In this document: in pieces, positions 16,118-23,600 of the stretch
How positions within the stretch are numbered: the first letter of the stretch is position 1
Layout: every line of letters begins with the position of its first letter
From: Stakelama pacifica
Lineage (GTDB): Bacteria; Pseudomonadota; Alphaproteobacteria; Sphingomonadales; Sphingomonadaceae
Assembly (NCBI RefSeq): GCF_004361835.1
Contig: NZ_SNWD01000002.1
Coordinates: 62,001-126,000 of the forward strand
Length of the DNA stretch: 64,000 nucleotides
Direction: 5' to 3'
Notes under the pieces: generated by a model
Database searches by the model: none
Told to the model about the DNA's origin: nothing
Seen by the model: the letters and a program-made list of their open reading frames with translations, nothing else
Made by a program: the position numbers and the translations under genes

Positions 16118-16231
16118 CTCCGAAAAAGCCCCATCAGGGAAAATCAGCGAGTGCCCCTCACCCGCTCAGCCCGGAGGCGTCGCCCGCTCCGACCGCCCCA
16201 TCTCCACGCAGCCACAGCGCCGCACGCCAGC

Positions 16232-16437
16232 GGCCCCGGCCCGCGCCGGGGCGACGCACAATGTTAACGGCTTATGTGCACAGCGATTCCCAAAAATCGT
16301 CGCCCCGGCGCAGGCCGGGGCCGCCATCGTCTGCCACCACGCCCCACCCAAAACCGTCATTGCGAGCGCAAGCGAAGCAATCCAGAGCAGCACGCACCAC
16401 ACTGGATTGCCGCGCGGCTACGCCGCTCGCAATGACG
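16232..16437. repeat. Modular intergenic repeat, most complete copy
   Basis: Most of the gene-free stretch 16118-16510. In order: GC-rich module 16232-16257, spacer with CTTATGTGCACAGCG, inverse GC-rich module 16298-16324, CGTCTGCCACC tail, then the CGTCATTGCGAGCG palindrome. That palindrome has 14-base perfect outer arms at 16355-16368 and 16424-16437 and inner arms GCAATCCAG / CTGGATTGC. I see no gene here. Confidence 0.85.
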
Positions 16438-16510
16438 ACTTATGCTTTTCTGAGGTCGGACCGCGCCGAACCGCCGGTTCCGAGCGAAGTCGAGAACCCT
16501 GCCCCAGCCG

Positions 16511-17182
16511 CTACCCCTTGCGCGCCAGCCAGATCACATGCCGCGGCCCCTTGCCGTTGCTGCGCGCCCGCACCGCGACTTCCTCCACCGCAAACCCCGC
16601 CTCACGCACCCGCCGCGCAAAGGCAGGATCGGGCGCCGCCGACCACACGGCCAGCACCCCGCCAGGCTTCAGCGCTGCCTTCGCCCGCGCCAGCCCGGCA
16701 TGCGAATACAGCCCGTCATTGCCCTCACGCACAATCCCGTCCGGCCCGTTATCGACATCGAGCAGGATCGCGTCATACGCCCCCCGCTCCGCCGCAATCA
16801 CCGCACCGACATCGCGGATCACCACCGACACGCGCGGATCGTCCAGACACCCGGCCGCAAGCTCCGCCATCGGCCCGCGCGCCCATTCGATAATCTTGGG
16901 CACCAGCTCAGCAACGACCAGCTCGACCTCGCCCCCAGTCACGGCCAGCGCCTTGCGCAGCGTAAAGCCCATGCCGTACCCGCCGATCAGCCAGCGCTGC
17001 GCACCCCGCTCCGCCAGCCGCTCGGCAGTCAGCGTCGACAGCGCTTCTTCCGACCCGCTCATCCGGCTGTTCATCAATTCGTTGCGCTCGAGCACGATCA
17101 TATAATCGTCGCCCCGGCGGAACAGGCGAAGCGGCTCGCCGCCCGGCACCTGCGCCGTATCGATCAGCTCGCGCGGCGTCAT
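16511..17182 (-). CDS. Spermidine-synthase-like methyltransferase-fold protein
   Basis: 223 residues from ATG at 17182, chosen for its ATGA overlap with the preceding stop. The Rossmann motif LIGGYGMGFTLR stands where spermidine synthases have GGGDG, then VVAELVPKIIEW, an acidic motif DVDNGPDG, and a C-terminal strand pattern. It binds an S-adenosylmethionine-type ligand by family analogy. The altered glycine motif and small size mean the substrate cannot be assigned. It forms a two-gene unit with the NRDE protein, inserted between terminase and portal genes of the GTA. Confidence 0.75.
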   Translation of the reverse strand: MTPRELIDTAQVPGGEPLRLFRRGDDYMIVLERNELMNSRMSGSEEALSTLTAERLAERGAQRWLIGGYGMGFTLRKALAVTGGEVELVVAELVPKIIEWARGPMAELAAGCLDDPRVSVVIRDVGAVIAAERGAYDAILLDVDNGPDGIVREGNDGLYSHAGLARAKAALKPGGVLAVWSAAPDPAFARRVREAGFAVEEVAVRARSNGKGPRHVIWLARKG

Positions 17183-17931
17183 GGCGCGACCTCGGGCCAC
17201 AGAAATTCGACTTCGCTGTCGCCCACCGCATTGCCTTTCGCATCGAAACGCCGCTCGGCGATCACGCCATGTCCTTCGGCATCCACCGTCACCACGGTCG
17301 AACAGCGTGTGCCATAGCGCGGATTGCGGATGAAGATCGGCGATCCCTCCGGCTCATCCCTGTCCCCGCCATATCCCGTCATCCCGCGCGGAGGCTCTTC
17401 ATCGGCCAGCGCCGCAAACAGCGTTTCGCGCTCGCCCGTCCCGCGCTCGATCCATTCGGCCACCGCGCGTTCCAGCTTCTTCGTCTTGGGCCAGGGCTTG
17501 TCCATCACCCCGTTCGACAGGCCATGCATCCCCGGCCCCAATGGCCGCACCAGCCCCTCGGGCCGATTGGTCATGAAGTTCACCTGATCGCCATCGATCG
17601 CGATCAGGTTGAACGGATTATAGGCTTCCGGCAGTGCGCTGACGATCGCCGCGCTCCCCCGCCGCAACATATCGCTGACCAGCGCCCCGCGCGACAATTT
17701 GTGCCGGTCCGGCGGTCCGGCGCGCACATTGGTCACGACCGCAAAGCGCCCGCCTTCCGCAACGCCAAGCCAGGTTCCCCCGCCCAGCACGTCGCGGCCG
17801 CCAATCACCCGCAGCGCATCCTCCCACCGCGCCAGCGGCAGCGCCGCCCGGTCATGAAACTCATCCCGATTGCCTGCGACAACCAGCCGCCACTGCGGAC
17901 TCGCCCGCCACGCCAAAGCCAAAACACACAT
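17179..17931 (-). CDS. NRDE family (TANGO2-like) protein
   Basis: 250 residues. The N-terminus MCVLALAWRA, with Cys2 as the potential N-terminal nucleophile, and the family-defining NRDEFHDRAALPLARW are visible, then GGTWLGV and GALVSDML. TANGO2/NRDE proteins are found in bacteria and mitochondria; roles in heme handling and lipid metabolism have been proposed. The gene ends in an ATGA overlap with the spermidine-synthase-like gene. Nothing suggests a particle function, so it is best read as a host gene in the GTA region. Confidence 0.85.
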   Translation of the reverse strand: MCVLALAWRASPQWRLVVAGNRDEFHDRAALPLARWEDALRVIGGRDVLGGGTWLGVAEGGRFAVVTNVRAGPPDRHKLSRGALVSDMLRRGSAAIVSALPEAYNPFNLIAIDGDQVNFMTNRPEGLVRPLGPGMHGLSNGVMDKPWPKTKKLERAVAEWIERGTGERETLFAALADEEPPRGMTGYGGDRDEPEGSPIFIRNPRYGTRCSTVVTVDAEGHGVIAERRFDAKGNAVGDSEVEFLWPEVAP

Positions 17932-18119
17932 TAGGGTCGAATTTTCTCCGTTTGCGAATCAAGGTTTTCTCGTTATGTTCAATCTGCTCAGATTGATACC
18001 GGGCGTCGTGAAATCCTTAGATGCCGAACCTCGCTGGTGCGAAGCGCGGTGAGTGCTCTCATGATGATCGTCTGCAAGAAAACGAAGTCTGGGCGGTACC
18101 ATAGAGAAGGAGGTGCGCA

Positions 18120-18284
18120 ATGCTCGCGCTCGTTCCGAATTACCAGGCCGGCCCACAGCCGTCTTGGGAATGGTATCATTTGGACGTTCGAAGTAGACCA
18201 GTAGCGAAATCGGTTGAGCCGTTCCCCTCTAAGGGTGCCGCACGTCGCGATTATTATATCCGGTTTACCTCTTCCTTCCTTTGA
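18120..18284 (+). CDS. Unrecognised 54-residue ORF in a low-GC patch
   Basis: ATG at 18120 follows a textbook AAGGAGGTG ribosome site at 6-base spacing. The 54-residue product (MLALVPNYQAGPQPSWEWYH, then VEPFPSKGAARRDYYIRF) is aromatic and basic, with no membrane span or signal peptide. A perfect 24-base palindrome follows 5 bases after the stop. The surrounding 17932-18340 is visibly poorer in G+C than its neighbours. A 25-residue ORF at 17975-18052 lies upstream. I recognise no family. A 47-residue ORF in another frame from 18061 is a less likely alternative because it lacks a ribosome site. Confidence 0.45.
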   Translation: MLALVPNYQAGPQPSWEWYHLDVRSRPVAKSVEPFPSKGAARRDYYIRFTSSFL

Positions 18285-18289
18285 TGCCG

Positions 18290-18313
18290 CCGGGCGAGAA
18301 TATTCTCGCCCGG
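18290..18313. terminator. Perfect palindrome after the small ORF
   Basis: CCGGGCGAGAAT and its exact reverse complement are adjacent, giving a 12-base stem, extended outward by ATGCC/GGCAT. A short TTT follows on the plus strand. It probably ends the transcript of the 54-residue ORF, and may equally act on the minus strand after the large terminase. Confidence 0.65.
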
Positions 18314-18343
18314 TTTGGCATTTCCCGCAACGGTCGACAACAC

Positions 18344-18543
18344 CGTCGCCCCGGCGACGGCCGGGGCCGCCACCGTCTGCCACCCAAGCCAACCCCAAAC
18401 CCGTCATTGCGAGGAGCGCAGCGACGAAGCAATCCAGAGCGCCGCGCGCCGACGCCGGATCACCTCACCCCACACCAACCGCCACCGCCCCGCGCGAGCC
18501 AACGCCACACGCCAACGGACCCGGCCTTCGCCGGGGCGACGCT
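18344..18543. repeat. Modular intergenic repeat, rearranged copy
   Basis: The GC-rich CGTCGCCCCGGCG module at 18344-18366, a CGTCTGCCACC..AAGCC tail, the left arm of the CGTCATTGCGAG element at 18402-18413 without its right arm, and a forward GC-rich module CCCGGCCTTCGCCGGGGCGAC at about 18520-18543. The order differs from other copies. It fills the gap before the large terminase stop. Confidence 0.75.
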
Positions 18544-18575
18544 TGTTGTCGCAACCCGGCGAATAAACACCCCCC

Positions 18576-19868
18576 TCACCCCAACAACCGTATCCCGACC
18601 TGCGCCCGCCGCTTGAGCATCAACTCGGTGAGCCCCCACACCAGCGCATCGGCGCGATCGGGCGACCGCCCCGGCCCTTCATAGCCGCCCCCGCTCACCA
18701 GCCCGCACATCTCATCCTCCAGCGCGGGAAACGCGCCGATATGCGCGACCTTCCCGCCCTCATACAAAGCCGCGACCGGCTCGGCGCGCGCCACCTTCCC
18801 CCGGCTCGCATGGACCAGCTTTACCGGCAGCGCGGCATCGGCGGCAATCAGCACGCTGCGCACCATCTCACCGCCATTATTCGCCTCGGCCACCACCCGA
18901 TCCGCACCATTACGCACCGCGCACGCCGCCACCGCCCGCGCCCAGCGTTCGGGGCTGGTCGCCGCGACGCTCGCATCCTCCAGCACATAGGCTTTCCCAT
19001 CGCGCCCCAGCGCCACCGCAACGATCCCGCACGCATCGCCCTTGCTCCCGGCAGGCGGATCGACCGCTACCACCACCCGGCGCAGCGCAGGCACCGCCCG
19101 CACCCGCACATTCTCCAGCAAGTCGCGACTCCATAACGCCCCCGCGACATCCTCGATCAGTTCGCCGTCCAGCTCCTGCCGACCCAGCCGCGTGCCGCCA
19201 TAATGTTCCTTCACCGCATCGATAAACGCGGGGGGAAGCTGCACATTATCGGTCGTCCGCCCGCGCACCAGCGCCACATCGTCGCGCTTCATCATCTCGC
19301 GCAGCAGCGGGATCGGGCGCGGTGTCGTCGTCACCAGCACGCGCGGTGCTTCGCCCAGCCGCATGCACATCGCCAGATTGTCCCAACATTCCCTCGGATA
19401 CGACCATTTCGCAATCTCATCGCACCATGCGGCGGTAAATTGCGGCCCGCGCAGCCCGTCGGGCCGCTCGCCAGAATGGACAAAGGCCTGCGCGCCATTG
19501 CGCCACACCAGCCGCCCGCGCGACACTTCGAAGGTCGGCAGGTCGTCGTCGCGCACCACGCTCGCCAAAATCCCGCTTTCGCCTTCGATCATAACGCTGC
19601 GCACCTCCGCCATGGTCGCACCGACCAGCGCGATCCGGGCACCCGAGTCGGCTTCGGCAAGGCTACGCACCCATTCCGCGCCGGTTCGCGTCTTGCCGAA
19701 CCCGCGCCCGGCAAGCATCAGCCAGGTCCGCCAGTCGCCCGGCGGCGGCAATTGCCGGGGATCGGCCCATACCTCCCAGGTGCCGAGCAGCGTCTTCCAG
19801 TCCTGATCCCGTTTCTCCAACCTGCGTCGCTCTTCGGCGGTGGCAAGGAGTTCCGCGCGCTCCTTCAC
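18576..19868 (-). CDS. GTA g2-type large terminase (TerL)
   Basis: 430 residues, full length. ATPase: Walker A GRGFGKT at 54-60, Walker B with Asp150-Glu151 in TAAWCDEIAKW. Nuclease: VVVAVDPPAGSKGDACGI with the metal-binding Asp, and a C-terminal DRADALVWGLTELML with a second Asp. It packages DNA into GTA heads by headful. It overlaps the small terminase stop (ATGA). No lesion is visible in the catalytic residues. Confidence 0.94.
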   Translation of the reverse strand: MKERAELLATAEERRRLEKRDQDWKTLLGTWEVWADPRQLPPPGDWRTWLMLAGRGFGKTRTGAEWVRSLAEADSGARIALVGATMAEVRSVMIEGESGILASVVRDDDLPTFEVSRGRLVWRNGAQAFVHSGERPDGLRGPQFTAAWCDEIAKWSYPRECWDNLAMCMRLGEAPRVLVTTTPRPIPLLREMMKRDDVALVRGRTTDNVQLPPAFIDAVKEHYGGTRLGRQELDGELIEDVAGALWSRDLLENVRVRAVPALRRVVVAVDPPAGSKGDACGIVAVALGRDGKAYVLEDASVAATSPERWARAVAACAVRNGADRVVAEANNGGEMVRSVLIAADAALPVKLVHASRGKVARAEPVAALYEGGKVAHIGAFPALEDEMCGLVSGGGYEGPGRSPDRADALVWGLTELMLKRRAQVGIRLLG

Positions 19869-20428
19869 GCCTCCTCTCCTGCATCTCCGGCGTCGTCATT
19901 GTCGATCACCGTGCCCCTCGCGATCTGCGCCGCCGCGATTCTGTCCAGCCGCCGCAGCACTTCGGCCTTGGCCTCTTCCTGCGTCATCCCGCGAATCCCC
20001 GCCACGGCAGGGCCGCCGCCCGTCCGGTCATAGATTTCCGGACGCCGCGCCTTCAGGATGAACATCGCCAGCGCGTCCGAATAATTGCGGACATTGCCGA
20101 CGATCTCGCCGCGATAATACACCGGCTTTTCGACCCCCCGCGTCGCGCGATCGACCAGTTCCGCCTCCAGATTGTCGAGCGCCTCGGCCACCGCCGCATC
20201 CCAGTCGCGTGCGAATTTGGGCTGTTTCGCCCGGTGCGCATAGACGGTCGAACTCGACAACCCCGCCTCGCGCGCCGCCCGGCTGACATTGCCGGTCTGG
20301 CGTAGCACTTCCAGAAAGCACGCCTTGCGCACCGGCAGCGACACGGTGCGCGCCTTCGCGACCGCTTTACGCCTTACCCCTTTGGTTGCTCGCCTCGCAC
20401 CTTGACCGGTCACCCGCTCGCCCACCAT
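19865..20428 (-). CDS. GTA g1-type small terminase (TerS)
   Basis: 187 residues. A basic N-terminus precedes a helix-turn-helix at about 33-65 (FLEVLRQTGNVSRAAREAGL, SSSTVYAHR), then a helical oligomerisation part (ALDNLEAELVDRATRGVEKP, YSDALAMFILKARRPEIY). It recognises or presents DNA to TerL. It is the first gene of the cluster. The ATG has GGGAGGGG upstream, and a hairpin with a T-run ends about 18 bases before the ATG. Confidence 0.85.
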   Translation of the reverse strand: MVGERVTGQGARRATKGVRRKAVAKARTVSLPVRKACFLEVLRQTGNVSRAAREAGLSSSTVYAHRAKQPKFARDWDAAVAEALDNLEAELVDRATRGVEKPVYYRGEIVGNVRNYSDALAMFILKARRPEIYDRTGGGPAVAGIRGMTQEEAKAEVLRRLDRIAAAQIARGTVIDNDDAGDAGEEA

Positions 20429-20445
20429 TCGCCCCTCCCGCGCAC

Positions 20446-20470
20446 AAAAAAAGGCCGTAAAAGCGACCTT
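20446..20470 (-). terminator. Hairpin terminator just upstream of the GTA small terminase
   Basis: On the minus strand AAGGTCG, loop CTTTTA, CGGCCTT, then seven T in a row: a 7-base stem with U-tract. It lies 18 bases before the terS start codon, downstream of the EamA gene and of the promoter-like elements at 20524-20571. It could simply end EamA transcripts, or act as an attenuator for the GTA operon. Confidence 0.65.
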
Positions 20471-20523
20471 CGCCGCCCGGCCCGTCCTCGTCTCGACTCA
20501 CATTTTCTCAGCGTGCCGAACAG

Positions 20524-20571
20524 GTGACACAACAGCGTGACGATGTCAAGAGCAAATAACCTATATGGTTA
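20524..20571 (-). promoter_or_regulatory. Candidate GTA operon control region
   Basis: Contains a TTGACA hexamer on the minus strand (20549 to 20544), two direct GTGAC repeats 13 bases apart (20524-20528, 20537-20541), and a 15-base inverted repeat TAACC-TATAT-GGTTA at 20557-20571 that overlaps the EamA stop codon. No good -10 hexamer sits 17 bases from the TTGACA, so an activator-dependent promoter is possible. This is inference. Confidence 0.35.
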
Positions 20572-21456
20572 CAATCGCGCCCGCACCAGATAGCCCCGGC
20601 GATAGGTTCTGGCGGGCCGCAGGATGATGATCAGCACGCCCAGCACCGCAATCCCGGCGCCTGTGATCAGCAAAATTCCGACCGGATCTCTGGTCAGCCA
20701 TGCGCCAAACACAATCGTAAGGATCGGCGTCATCAGCGTCAGCGGCGCGATCAGGTTCGCGTCATAGGTTTTCAGCATCCGGAAATAGGCGGTGTGCGCG
20801 AGGACCGACACGACCAGCCCCGAAAAGCAAAGCGCCGCCACGAATCGCCATCCCGCAGCAAGCACCGCACTGAACTGCCCGCTTTCCGTAACCGCGCTCA
20901 GCGGCAACAACACGATCACCGACGCCAGCCCGGCCCAGGCCTGAACCTGCGCAGCGCTCGACTCCAATTGTTTCAGCACCACCGCCCCCAGCGCTGCGAC
21001 GGCCGCCGACCCGGCGATCAGGTACAGGCCGCTCGACGCTTCCATGCTCGACGGCGATGCGATGGCGATCACCACGCCGATAAAGGTCACCGCAATCCCG
21101 ACCCCGCGCCGCCAGCCGATCTTTTCCTTCAGCAGCAAAATCGCGAACAGAACCGTCAGCGGCGCACCCGACAAATTCACAATGGCGGCGGAGGCGGGCG
21201 TGGCGCTTTTCAGACCCAAAAACAGCAAGGCGAACGACCCACCACTGATCGCGAAGCCAACCGCAGCGGTTTTGAACCATTGCGGCGGCAGCGTGCGAAA
21301 CACCGGAATCAGCGCGATTGCCACCACGGCGGCACGCAGCGCTGCATAGAAAATCGGCGGCACGCCAAGGTCGCCGACCACCAGCTTGCTGACCACCACA
21401 TTCAGCGCCCAGACCACACAGATCAGCATCAGGCCAAGAAAGCTGCGAAACGGCAT
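20569..21456 (-). CDS. EamA-family (DMT superfamily) transporter
   Basis: 295 residues from ATG at 21456 (MPFRSFLGLMLICVVWALN); a longer start at 21504 adds an unlikely basic leader. About ten hydrophobic helices in two EamA halves, with the usual NVVVSKLVV first-helix pattern and IGVVIAI at the repeat boundary. It exports or imports a small metabolite across the inner membrane; substrate unknown. It stands alone, followed by the GTA operon on the same strand. Confidence 0.85.
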   Translation of the reverse strand: MPFRSFLGLMLICVVWALNVVVSKLVVGDLGVPPIFYAALRAAVVAIALIPVFRTLPPQWFKTAAVGFAISGGSFALLFLGLKSATPASAAIVNLSGAPLTVLFAILLLKEKIGWRRGVGIAVTFIGVVIAIASPSSMEASSGLYLIAGSAAVAALGAVVLKQLESSAAQVQAWAGLASVIVLLPLSAVTESGQFSAVLAAGWRFVAALCFSGLVVSVLAHTAYFRMLKTYDANLIAPLTLMTPILTIVFGAWLTRDPVGILLITGAGIAVLGVLIIILRPARTYRRGYLVRARL

Positions 21457-21548
21457 TGGTGAAAGCTTATCAGCCCTGCGGCAAAAGGCGAGGGCGCGGC
21501 ACAAAAAGCCCTAAGCCAGTGTGGATTGATCCAAACCTGTCGCACCAT

Positions 21549-21634
21549 CGTCATTGCGAGCCCACAGGGCGAAGCAATCCAGAGCGGCGTCCACATCACT
21601 GGATCGCTTCGTCGCTCCGCTTCTCGCGATGACG
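21549..21634. repeat. CGTCATTGCGAG palindromic repeat
   Basis: Arms CGTCATTGCGAG (21549-21560) and CTCGCGATGACG (21623-21634) with inner AATCCAG / CTGGATCGCTTCG arms. Stand-alone copy between the EamA gene start and the dapF stop. Confidence 0.85.
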
Positions 21635-21683
21635 ATTCGTTCAGTGAAGCGCGCTTACCGCCACATCCCGTTACCCACCCGAA

Positions 21684-22631
21684 TCAGTCGAGGCTCGCGA
21701 CCAGCGCCCCCCACGCCTTCGCCTCATCGAACCGCCGGTTATGCACCACCAGTTCGCCCAGCCTGCCCGCCGCCGGATCAATCTCGATTCCTGCGTCATA
21801 GGTGAAGGTCGCATTGCCCCGGATCGACACCAGTCCGCCCGATTCGGGTGCCTGCGCCTCAGCGACGACCATGCCGCCCCGGTTGCGAATCATCACCGCC
21901 GTGCCAAATTCCTTGCGCCCGGTCAGCCCGGCGGCAAAGGCGCTCGCCGCCATCGCACTGCCACAGCTATCGGTCAGGCCGACCCCGCGCTCATAGGTCC
22001 GCACGAACAGGCCTTGCGGCTCGGCCACCACGAAACTCACATTCGCGCGCGCCGGGATCAGGTCCGGCCCCGCCTCGCACCAGTCGCCCAGCGCGACCAG
22101 TTCCGCCTCATCCACCGCATCGACAAAGGTGACCAGATGCGGGTTCGGCATCGCGACGCCGGTAAAGCGCCGCTCGCTCGGCAGGCCCGGAATCTGCGAA
22201 TCCACTACCGGCGCATCGACCTTCACTCCAACATCGGCGGGATCGGTGGATGCCGGTCCGGCGCGCGTTTCGATCGTCACCACGCCATCGGCAATCGCCT
22301 CGCACCGCCGCGCGGTCGCACTGCTGGTCTTCAGCTTCACCCGCGCTTCGTTCAGCCCTGTGAGTTCGAACCCCAGCCGAGCCGTACAGCGCAGCCCGTT
22401 CAGGCACGTCTCGGCCTCGCTCCCGTCGGAATTGAACATCCGCATCCCGAAATCATGGGCCGCATCGCCCGGCGTCAGCAGCAACAGTCCGTCCCCGCCC
22501 ACCGGCCCTTCGCGGTTCGCAAGCAGCCGGGCCACATTCGCCCATTCCTCATCCGAAAGCGTCAGAGCGCGCGCATCGACCAGCGGAAAATCATTCCCCG
22601 ATCCGTGACATTTGATGAAGCTGATCTGCAT
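21684..22631 (-). CDS. dapF: Diaminopimelate epimerase
   Basis: 315 residues from ATG at 22631 (MQISFIKCHGSGNDF), the canonical DapF opening; the frame is open further upstream but without family sequence. It converts LL- to meso-diaminopimelate for lysine and peptidoglycan. Both active-site cysteines are visible: SDGSEAETCLNG and LTDSCGSA. The usual CGNG of the first site is CLNG here, and the second ACGTG is SCGSA, so it is a divergent member. A related isomerase is possible but the frame and length fit dapF. Confidence 0.82.
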   Translation of the reverse strand: MQISFIKCHGSGNDFPLVDARALTLSDEEWANVARLLANREGPVGGDGLLLLTPGDAAHDFGMRMFNSDGSEAETCLNGLRCTARLGFELTGLNEARVKLKTSSATARRCEAIADGVVTIETRAGPASTDPADVGVKVDAPVVDSQIPGLPSERRFTGVAMPNPHLVTFVDAVDEAELVALGDWCEAGPDLIPARANVSFVVAEPQGLFVRTYERGVGLTDSCGSAMAASAFAAGLTGRKEFGTAVMIRNRGGMVVAEAQAPESGGLVSIRGNATFTYDAGIEIDPAAGRLGELVVHNRRFDEAKAWGALVASLD

Positions 22632-22751
22632 GGGGGCGCAATGTACGCACCGCCCACCGGGCAGGCGAGCGGATTTTTGTCCCGTAACGATCCCATGCCA
22701 CGCACACGCCCCTGCTTCCCAAGTCCGGGCCGCTTCGCTAAGCACCAGCGC

Positions 22752-23399
22752 ATGCTACGCCGCCTCTATGACTGGATGCTCGCAAAGGCGGCGCATCGCC
22801 ATGCCGAACGCTGGCTGTTCCTCTTCGCCTTTGTCGAATCGAGCTTTTTCCCGGTGCCCCCGCACCCGCTGCTCGGCCTGATGTGTCTTGCCCAGCCAAA
22901 GCGTGCGCTGCGCTATGGCGCGATCTGCACGATCGGGTCGGTTCTGGGCGGTCTGCTCGGCTATGCCATCGGCTATTTCGTGTACGACGCCTTTGGTCAG
23001 CAATTGCTGCAATGGCTCCACCTTGCCGACAAATTCCCCTCGGCCGCCTGCTACCTTCGCGAATATGGCGCGCAGCTCATCATCGTGAAGGGCGCGACCC
23101 CGATCCCGTTCAAACTGGTGACGATCACCGCAGGCTTCATTCATATGAACCTGTTCACCTTTATCTGGGCAAGCATCGTCAGCCGGGGTTTCCAGTTCAT
23201 GCTGGTCGGCCTGCTCTTCCGCCTGTTCGGCGCATGGGCAAAGGCGTTTATTGAGAAATATCTGGGCCTGCTATCGATCGCCTTCGTCGTGCTGGTGATC
23301 GGCGGCTTCCTGCTCGTCAGCCAGCTTGAGGGCGGCCATGGCGGCGCGAACGACCCGTGCACCAACCCCGCGCCGATCGCCGCGAAACGGGTGGTATAA
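22752..23399 (+). CDS. YqaA/DedA-like inner-membrane protein
   Basis: 215 residues from the ATG at 22752 (MLRRLYDWMLAKAAHRHAER), typical for YqaA-type VTT-domain proteins. About four to five membrane helices; the conserved re-entrant part reads FVESSFFPVPPHPLLGLMCLAQP and GGLLGYAIGYFVYDAFG, with TPIPFKLVTITAGFIHMNL later. Members of this superfamily act in lipid carrier recycling or membrane homeostasis. It diverges from dapF with about 120 bases between starts. Confidence 0.85.
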   Translation: MLRRLYDWMLAKAAHRHAERWLFLFAFVESSFFPVPPHPLLGLMCLAQPKRALRYGAICTIGSVLGGLLGYAIGYFVYDAFGQQLLQWLHLADKFPSAACYLREYGAQLIIVKGATPIPFKLVTITAGFIHMNLFTFIWASIVSRGFQFMLVGLLFRLFGAWAKAFIEKYLGLLSIAFVVLVIGGFLLVSQLEGGHGGANDPCTNPAPIAAKRVV

Positions 23400-23405
23400 C
23401 CCCAA

Positions 23406-23432
23406 TCGTCGCCCCGGCGCAGGCCGGGGCCG
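23406..23432. repeat. GC-rich module of the intergenic repeat, solo copy
   Basis: CGTCGCCCCGGCGCAGGCCGGGG, identical over its length to the module at 2487 and 16298, followed by a diverged CGTCGGCCACCC tail. Located between the YqaA-like gene and the convergent rpoN. Confidence 0.8.
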
Positions 23433-23600
23433 CAAGCGTCGGCCACCCGTCCTGTCGCGCCTGTCCCGGCATCCATCGCTCCGCAAACCCGCCTAATCAG
23501 CCTCTTGCGGAAAAACACGCGCCCCAAAACCCGCTGGTCCTGAGCCCGGCGAAGGACCGCCCTTCTTCTCTTATCAAACCAGCAGTCGGCTCGCGCAGCC

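Noticed and set aside
17988-18407. A 139-codon minus-strand frame across the low-GC patch
   Set aside because: It crosses a repeat module and the palindrome, lacks a ribosome site, and conflicts with the better-supported small plus-strand ORF.
4011-20428. Reading the GTA locus as an ordinary prophage
   Set aside because: No integrase, repressor, replication, lysis genes or attachment sites are visible, and gene order and small protein sizes match gene-transfer agents.
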